Origin: Euonymus europaeus | Lineage: Eukaryota; Streptophyta; Magnoliopsida; Celastrales; Celastraceae | Length of the DNA: 64,000 nucleotides | Direction: 5' to 3' | Assembly: GCA_963580455.1 (NCBI GenBank) | Contig: OY756972.1 | Location: 6,091,001 to 6,155,000, forward strand | Shown: positions 56,463-64,000 of the stretch, in pieces | Position numbering within the stretch: the stretch's first letter is position 1 | Layout of the letters: the number at the start of each line of letters is the position of its first letter | Translations under genes and position numbers: made by a program | The notes under the pieces: model-generated | The model's database searches: none | The model's input: only the letters and a program-made list of their open reading frames with translations | What the model was told of the DNA's origin: nothing

Positions 56463-58436
56463 GCAGATATCTTGAGAAAAGTCTAAAGAAACAACCTAAG
56501 TTTGAAGCAGAAGGAAAAATGTGAATGAAGGGAAATTCAAAGCTTATTCCTTTGGCAGTGACGCGGCCTCATTCTTTAGGTACTTTTAACCACACACCTC
56601 GGCTTAAAACGTAACTTCAAATCCCCAAAGTAAGTGAAGAGTCCTTGGTGATCTAGCCTGCGTAATGCATGCTACAGTGAAAACGCTGCATCCATGATCA
56701 AAGTATCAGGAAAGAAATCTCCCAAAGCATAGAGACTCGAAAGTCTAGTTACAGGGTTCTATCTGACTGATGTGACTCGGATGCTGCGTAATCATAGTGG
56801 TAGTCATTCTCCACATTTGATCATATAGATTATTATGATGATATGATCCTTGTTACTGTAATAGTCCTTGTCACCCTGGTCTTTTATGTGGTCGTATTGT
56901 CCCTTACCCGATGATGGCTTAGGGGTTCTATTTATGGGAAAGTTGATTTATGTAGTGGTGTTCTGATGCAAGGACTGTTTGATATCTTACATTAGTGGTT
57001 GGCTCATGGAATTGGATTTGTAGATATATTTTCCTTGAACAAGTTGTTTTTCATTTGATAAAAGAAAGCCTCGTATATCATCGACCCTTTCCACTGCAAG
57101 AGCCTTTTGCAGGGGTGTAAAATTTATCATTTCTAAAATCTCCCTTTTGTTGTATAAAATAGTAGACAACTAAATGGAACATGTAGTAATCCACTTTCTG
57201 AAATCAGCATGGATTGAAGATTCTACTTGTTCTTTTGTGTTTATTTGTGTGATATTTGAGTCCTCTTGTTATTGGGGTTCTACTGATCCCATGGTATCTG
57301 CAGCTGTGATAATCAATATTGTTTTCCTTTTCTTTTTGGTATTAGAATTCTGGACATTTCTGGCAATGTCTAGTAGTGGGTAATTGCTTATGTTTAGTTT
57401 TTGTTGTGGTTGCAAATAATTTATAGTTTGATGCATGACAATCTCTCTTGAAAGATGTTGCTGCCTAGTTCATTCTTTGATTGTGTTGCAGTGACTCCAC
57501 TTCTCCCATACCCACACAACCGCAAAAATTACTCAGCCACACACTAAAATTGTGATTATTTCAGGTTGTTTTTGACTATTTCTCGTTCCATTTTGGCACA
57601 GGTGAATGACTCAGCATGAAATTGAACATGAACTCTTCAGTGGAGTCTGGCAATTAATAAACCCAGGACCTAAGTCTTTTTGGATTTGTGTCTGGGTTCT
57701 TGTGAATCAAACCTATTGTACTCGTTTCGCAGATTTCTTTTTTGAAAGTTTTGCTTAGTTCCATATATTATAGGACATTTCGCTTTTAATCAAATGTGAA
57801 GACTGTATTTGTGGAATGAATAGCTATGCAAAATCTAATGTGAGACTGATCTGATTTCACTTGAGATAAAATATCGTCCGACCATAAAAGAAATTCGAAA
57901 CCTAATGGTTACTTGGTACAGGCTGCATGTCATCAAGGATATTGGAATCCTATGGTGAGAAGCAGGGGACAAGTTATAATGGATTTCGTATGCACAACGT
58001 ACTGAAACTAAACTTCCTTGTGGACAAATCTGAAGTTTGAATGGACAAAATGTAATTTTTTTCCTGCATTTTTAGTCGACATTAAATACTTTTACAAGAA
58101 AATCTCAGTTTTTGCATTCTCCCAAATTATATTCTCAAAGTTCTGGAACCTCAAAAGTAAAGAAATAGAAGCAATAAATTCCACAGGGGACTGGGTTATA
58201 GATGAACAACAAACCTGCTTTGTCATTTCTATTCTGGTCATTTAGCAGAATAGGCTGGTCTTTCATCTGAATTGTATTTGAAAGTACAATGTCAACATGA
58301 ACTATCGTTCAACCACTCTTATGACACAATCCAAACACAGGTGATTTTCTACCCAGTTTTAATTCTCCGTGCCCTATCTTTACAACTGGTGTCAATGGGA
58401 AGAAGCAATCTTCACCTTCTTGGAAGTATATTATCC
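56463..58436. other. Region between MITE and the aminotransferase-like gene
   Basis: No confident gene. A 60-codon minus frame (57169-56987) has coding-like texture (LQKALAVERVDDIRGFLLSN) but no family I know. At 57590-57620 a consensus 3' splice site (TTTTGGCACAG) precedes a short open stretch and an AATAAA at 57655, a possible terminal exon for the small plus-strand gene. The part next to 58436 should be the 3' UTR of the minus-strand gene. Confidence 0.4.
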
Positions 58437-61400
58437 TCATGTCTGATTGTAGGAAGGTATTTGTACTCCGGCCTCTTCTGTCAGCTTTTTATAAGCATTT
58501 TGCAATCTTCGAGTAACAGGCCCAGCTTGCCCATTGCCAATGGATCTTCCGTCTATCTTGACAACCTGTTGAAGGACATTCATTAAAAAGGTATGTACTA
58601 ATTATCATGAATCATGATGAAGTGAAGCGTTGTTCAATATGCCAATAAAAGGAAACTCACCGGACTCAGTTCACCCATTGTTCCTGTTGTCCACACCTGC
58701 AGCCGATCCAACTTCATTATAATTTAAAGGCCAAATGAATATTATTCATATGAACAAATTAAAGAAATATCAAAGTCGAATTTATATTTCTCTGGGAAGG
58801 CAGATGCTAAAATCTATTGAAAGATAGATACTTTACATGAAGACATTGTGTATAGATGAGTGTACGAGGGGGCAATCACGTTTCACAGATTCAAAGGCAT
58901 CTATTACATGGGCTAGGAATTGCATAATGAAGTTGGAGGTCATCTGTGAGAACTATAGATCAAGGTTTTAAAAATCGTTCGAGGCGCACGCCTTGAGGCG
59001 CGCCTCGAACTGAGGCGGAGCTCCGCCGATCCCAGGCGTACGCCTGGGAGAGTTCCATGAGAGGCTTACGCCTCTCATGACTGAGGCGTCCGCCTCAGGC
59101 ATGGAGGTTCTGAGGCGGACGAGGCGTGCGACATGAAATCTGGGCTTTTTTTGGGCTTTCTTGCTCTGAAATTGAAAACCCAGCAAGTCAGCTCCACCTC
59201 ACTGGTCTTTCGCAAGTCGCGACATCATGTTGCTCGCCCTGCCCTAGTTCAGCGACATCGCAGCTCTCCAGAATGGCGATCTCCAGGTATTTCGTCTCTC
59301 TCTCTCTCTCTCTCACTCTTCTGCTTCTCAGTTCCTCTCTCTCTCTCTTATGCTCACTTCTCTTCTGCTTCTCAATTTGTCTCTCTTCTTTTCAGTTGTC
59401 TCTCTCTCACTTGGTCCCTGCTTCTGGAAATTCATCCCTGCCTCTGGAAATTCGTCCCTGCTTCTAGAAATCCTCTGCTTAGTTAATTACTTAATTGATC
59501 TCATGTTTAGTTATTTACCCATGTATATATCTATTTCTATTATCTTGATATGCTCCTCCATGGCACAGTGGCACAGTAGCACAATGACACTGCACTAGTT
59601 TTGTATTGTTTACTTGTTTTTATTTTTTTTTTCGTTAATTTTTGTAAAACTAAATAACTGATGAGTGATTACTGATTACTATTAGTCTATCTGTAATCTG
59701 TCTATATATATAGTCACCAGCAACTCAGCAAGGCAGCAATCAACTATTAAAATTTTAGTTTTAGACTTTTGATGCTTTAAATATCCTTTGAATTGATGAA
59801 TGATGATATTCATATTATTTAGAGTCATACACTTGAAGTGTTTAATTATTTTGTTGATTTACTTTGAGGCTTACGCCTCGCCTCATATAAGGTAAGCGCC
59901 TCAGTTCCTAAAAACGATTTTTAAAACCTTGCTATAGATGAGTCGCATATTTCATAATTATTACTTAAGATGCTTAACTCTGAAGATCAAAAGAATAAGC
60001 AACCTCATCTGCAGTATGGAATTCTGACAAGCTGATTCTTCGCTCCTCCAGGACAAAATTTTCCTTCACCACAAGGTCCATGACCTGCAAGTGCAACCCA
60101 AATCCCAAAAACGTATATCCACCGCATCAGAAGTCAAGTAAGTGAGATATAACTTGAGAAAAAATGAGATTAAAATCTAATCAAATGCCAAAGGATAACT
60201 ATTAACTACTACTAATGCCTCATTCTGCATGTATGCTACGGTAATTGTGCTTCAATCATAGGACATAAAGAGCTGCAAAATAATGTCATTTAATTTCCTG
60301 AATATGTTAGAAACTCTCAAGTCATTATGTGTTTTAATTTCATCTGTCATGAGTACTAATTATTCATGGTTTCCAAAAATTACAAAATCTCAACTCATTT
60401 CCTTAGCCAAATTTTTAAATACTCACAAAGACTTCACCAACCATTTGCAGCTACATAATCACTAATTTTGAACTAGTGGGTCTACAATTTATCTAAATGA
60501 TCGAGGCTTACACTACTTACAGTTGCTCTAGTTATGCCAGGAAGGCAATAATCAGCATGAGGTGTCATGACATGTCCCTTCTTCACCAGAAACTGGAAAA
60601 TTACAGGCAAAAACTTTTCAGGGCAGAAATTCAAAAAGCAACATACATTTGGGCCAAGGCATTTTCAAGTATGGGACAAAAATAGATATGTGCGACTGAG
60701 TGGAAAAGGATGTATATTCTATGTATCGTGAAAATGTTGAGTTCATTACACGATCCACTCATTGATGATGCAGACTGAGATAACTGCACTTCATTATCTG
60801 AGACAAACAATTTAAATGATAAACACTTAAATGGCTTGCTCAAAACTTCCAAGAACTATAATGAAGTCGGTACTCTCATGGAGTGCAGCCTCACCACAAT
60901 ACCAACCCTGCGCATTAGAGGCAATCATCATGGAAGCAGGAAACAAAAAATTGTAGTAATGCATAGACTTACAATGTTTGTAGCATTTGTTTCAGATACA
61001 TAACCATCCTTGTCAAGCATAATTGCATCATCCGCATTTGCATTATTCCCTTCTATCTACGATATGTCATGTGGCTCAAACAAATCTTAGTCAAATTAAA
61101 GACAAAAATATATAAATAGCGGTGGATTACAATACTACCACATAACTAGATGGGAAGAACACTAAGATAACACGTCCCCCAAAAGAGGGCAAATAAATAT
61201 GCTTTAAGAAGTACTTGTTCCCCTATAAATAGAGTATACGCACAAGCATATAAGTTTTAAATCTTAAAACTCCTTAGCCCAATATCATCAACTAGGGACC
61301 AACAGTATCTTGCATAAAATTAATCGCAATATTGTAGATGCTATGATGTTGGCAGCAATTTCCTACCTAAGAAATTCGCAAACATGAACACCAAACAGTA

Positions 61401-63915
61401 AAATACCAACAAAAAGACAAAAAGGCGACGTAGTATAGGGTTAGAATGGGAGAACCCTGTATGGGATATCGTATCAAACCCTCTACTACCAAATAAGTAT
61501 TTCACCTTCCTACATTGGATGTGACAATAAGAAAATATTTCAAAAGTCATGTAAAAGATAAGCATACTATTTGGTTCTGATAATGTAGGACCATTAAAGT
61601 CGACAAGAGAGAAATACCTTTGCAAGTATATTATTAAGAAGATTATTGTGGTGAATCTTCGAATCCAAATTCTGGTTCAACAAACAAAAACCAAAATTAT
61701 GCCCACTAAAATGTAAATGAGACCACATTAATCGTATCAAACCTTGGAAACCTAAATACAAAACATGCATTATAGCTTATAACATCATGGAAGTCTGGCC
61801 ATGAGACTTGCAAGAAAGCCAAGTTTTGTAATATACTCTCTTGCTGTATGCCAGCAACTGAAAAGGGTGAGAAAAAAGAGAGCAAGATCTTACATTTGGA
61901 GAATTACGACGAGTAGTAGCAGTCACAAGAGTTATTCCCTTTGTATTGTCATAGACAGGGGGTTTCCATTCAGGGAGCACTGCAACAATTCAAAGAAACA
62001 ATGAATATCACATTGTGCGCAAGATATTAAACCAGATTTGACACTCAAAGGAAAGTGGATTTAATTAAACCATATTGGAAACACGAAATATGACATCATA
62101 GATATAGAGGCCATGCCATGTATGAAAAACTATAACATGAGTACATGACCATGTTGACACATGAAGATATCACCAAGAAGAAAAGTAAGGTTGATCAAGC
62201 AGTTATTGTTATGTTGTGTAGCAAGCAAACCAATAAAGGGATCAACTGATCAACCTATCAAGGTGCATCCATAGAGATTAAATGCTGGGCTCATGCCAGA
62301 AGTAACCTGCACAAAGTAAGTACATAGAAAATCAAAACAAAATATCACATAAAAGGATAAATAAATAAATAAAACTCATCATAGCAAATTTTATTGAAAA
62401 AATTGAAGGCAATATATGATTAGATTTCTTTAATTGGTCATCACATTGTGGTTATCAATTGATGAGAGATGTTACCTCCAAACTCCAAACTAGAAGTCTA
62501 GAAGTACTCACAATTATACAGCACAACATCCAATGCTAATGAGAGAGCACAAAAAGATAAACAGACCTTTTTCCCACGGGTGAGTGAAAGTCGGATGTGT
62601 GCATTGTCAAACATTCCATTCCTAATGAGAGTTTTGAATATGGATTCCTCAATCTGCAATATGTCAGTTGCATGAATCAATCAAATACTTAAAAAAACTA
62701 GGGTCACAAAAGCAATGAAGTCAACAACCTCATTTCATTCAATTATCAGTACTGTGCTTGCTCAAAAATATAAATTTATGTGCAAAATAAATGTTAATCA
62801 TCTGCACCCTCACCTCCTTGCGAGTTGGGACATTGTTGAATGCCAGGGCCTTTGCGGAGTCAAGCAACCTAAGGAAGTAAACAATCCAACTCTTTAATAG
62901 GAAGACAACGACAAAGAAGAAGTGTGATCCATAGTCAATAATTGCAATCTTATTGATGATAAAGAAGAATTTCCAAGATGGTATTACTCATTGTGAATCA
63001 TAGTTAAGCACACCAAAATGGAGTGCTAATCACCAAATTTTGATCATTATAAATCTCTGGCTTTCTCCTTACTAACCTATCTAAATGTTCATCAAGCTTA
63101 AAAATCTTTCCATTGTAAACTCGAAGGCCCTCCCACACTGAATCCCCACCTTGGACCACCGAGTCAAATACAGAAACCTTATCAGAATTTGGAGCAAGAA
63201 TGAGAAAGAGAAACTTAGAAAAATCAGTATATTTGAATGGATAAGCAGAAAGGCTAATGTTGTGAACAGCTAATCCTCAATTACTTCACAGGGAAATACC
63301 TTCGCACTTTCACGTGGTAACATCTCATCACCGACCCATGCAAGCAGCTTCTCATTTGAAGGAACTGGAAGATTTGGACGAGCAAAGTTGGTCTTTAGAA
63401 GGGATGAAGTCCGCTTGACATGGCGCCTAAGGAGGTTGTAGAAAGGTAGACTTTGCTCCAACAAGTCATACATAGTAAAAGGAAATGGCTGAAAGAATGT
63501 AGATGCAGGTTAAATCATTTAAGCATCAGCTACATTCCACACATTTCATAATTCCTGACATCTACAAAATTTTGTAGAAGCATTTTGCAGAGGAAGCATC
63601 AATACATCTTTAAAAAGCATGTTAAGCGTCAACTTTGCAACTCCAGGTTTGAAAGGAGGCTCTCAAAATAAAAGAACAATGCAAAACATACACATGCAAG
63701 AGGACTCGGATGCACAGACACTTACATGAAAACATATCTGATATCCCCTTATAGTAGCAACTGATTAGATATAATAATTTTCAAAGCAAAGTGTCATGCA
63801 CAAACTACATACCTCAGGGAATTTTTGTACTTGCTTGAATCCTGATGACTTATGTACGCTCTTATACCACCAGGGGGCCCAAATGCCATCATATGGCTTA
63901 GGACCAGCTTCCCAT
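58437..63915 (-). CDS. Branched-chain-aminotransferase-like protein (fold-type IV PLP enzyme), 3' 13 exons
   Basis: Exons on the minus strand: 63915-63813, 63488-63300, 63177-63077, 62868-62814, 62653-62567, 62306-62255, 61979-61894, 61671-61618, 61056-60973, 60592-60521, 60084-60004, 58696-58661 and 58565-58437. All junctions are GT-AG, phases agree and no stop interrupts 375 residues; upstream exons lie beyond the window. Motifs in order: PKPYDGIWAPWWYKS; LLAWVGDEMLPRESAKV; SVFDSVVQGGDSVWEGLRVY; HIRLSLTRGKK; SKIHHNNLLNN, with the probable PLP-binding Lys; DGYVSETNATNI, with the Glu expected to contact the pyridine nitrogen; TTGTMGELSP. It resembles plant BCAT-like/aminodeoxychorismate lyase-like proteins. 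The substrate is unknown. Intron 12 contains a hAT (58971-59931). Confidence 0.93.
58971..59931. mobile_element. Non-autonomous hAT (AGGCG family) in an intron, TSD CTATAGAT
   Basis: It starts CAAGGTTTTAAAAATCG and ends CGATTTTTAAAACCTTG, near-perfect inverted ends, with CTATAGAT at 58963-58970 and 59932-59939. The left 150 bp (58980-59130) hold GAGGCGCGCCTC, GGCGGAGCTCCGCC, AGGCGTACGCCT and GAGGCGTCCGCCTC. It is homologous to 43044-43975 in the opposite orientation. It lies in intron 12 of the aminotransferase-like gene, well clear of both splice sites. Confidence 0.95.
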
Positions 63916-64000
63916 CTGATGTTGTTTACATAGGAAAATCATTGTGTGTACACTTAAACTCATAATTCAACTGGGTTTGGGAATTATTAAGATCAATTTG

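Noticed and set aside
56987..57169. 60-codon minus frame as a real gene
   Set aside because: Coding-like composition but no family match, splice context or promoter visible; kept only as a note.
60845..60905. Extra exon of the aminotransferase-like gene (an AG followed by open sequence)
   Set aside because: The flanking exons 61056-60973 and 60592-60521 join in phase and give the continuous family motif without it.
1..64000. tRNA, rRNA or snoRNA genes
   Set aside because: No cloverleaf-like A/B-box pairs or rRNA text were seen by eye; a covariance-model scan would be the deciding test.

Overview
The window is nuclear DNA from a flowering plant, probably a eudicot. It is AT-rich, its genes have short GT-AG introns, and its gene families are plant ones. 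Its transposons are typical plant types: Ty1/copia, Ty3/gypsy, MULE, PIF/Harbinger, hAT, CACTA and LINE-like. The species cannot be named from the sequence. Most of the 64 kb is layered transposable elements. I assigned many boundaries from paired terminal repeats and target-site duplications (TSDs) read directly from the sequence.

Only four host loci are supported. (1) A complete five-exon cytochrome P450 of CYP72A type (6443-8876, +). (2) A complete three-exon bHLH transcription factor of subgroup Ia type (37484-38484, +). (3) The first exon of a small unrecognised protein behind a promoter rich in TGGGCC/TGGGCT motifs (39276-39428, +); its downstream part may have been pushed far away by insertions. 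(4) The 3' thirteen exons of a fold-type IV, PLP-dependent, branched-chain-aminotransferase-like gene (58437-63915, -), which continues past the right edge.

Layout. 1-5.5 kb: decayed copia and gypsy pieces, and a MULE transposase split by a solo LTR. 5.7-9.0 kb: the P450 gene. 9.7-14 kb: a 67-bp-TIR element hosting a 3.28-kb hAT with an 8-bp TSD. 14-16 kb: a deleted MULE with a 9-bp TSD. 16-20.6 kb: two degenerate copia pieces. 21.4-25.3 kb: a PIF/Harbinger element with transposase and Myb-like ORFs. 26-30.6 kb: a gypsy element with both LTRs. 31-37 kb: MITEs, two LINE-like retroposons and an 82-bp tandem array. 37.5-39.5 kb: the bHLH gene and the small gene. 39.9-49.8 kb: a minus-strand copia element into which two hATs inserted, one of which holds a further hAT and a CACTA piece. 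50.1-52.4 kb: a large palindrome of two head-to-head Harbinger transposase fragments. 52.4-56.5 kb: a MITE split by a 3.67-kb BED-type hAT. 58.4-64 kb: the aminotransferase-like gene, with another hAT in an intron.

The two most interesting patterns are these. First, several hAT families sit side by side, each with its own short palindromic word repeated near its ends (AGGCG/CGCCT, ATCGTA/TACGAT, AAGCGC/GCGCTT). Second, the inverted duplication of a Harbinger transposase would give a long hairpin RNA if transcribed. No tRNA, rRNA or CRISPR array was seen.
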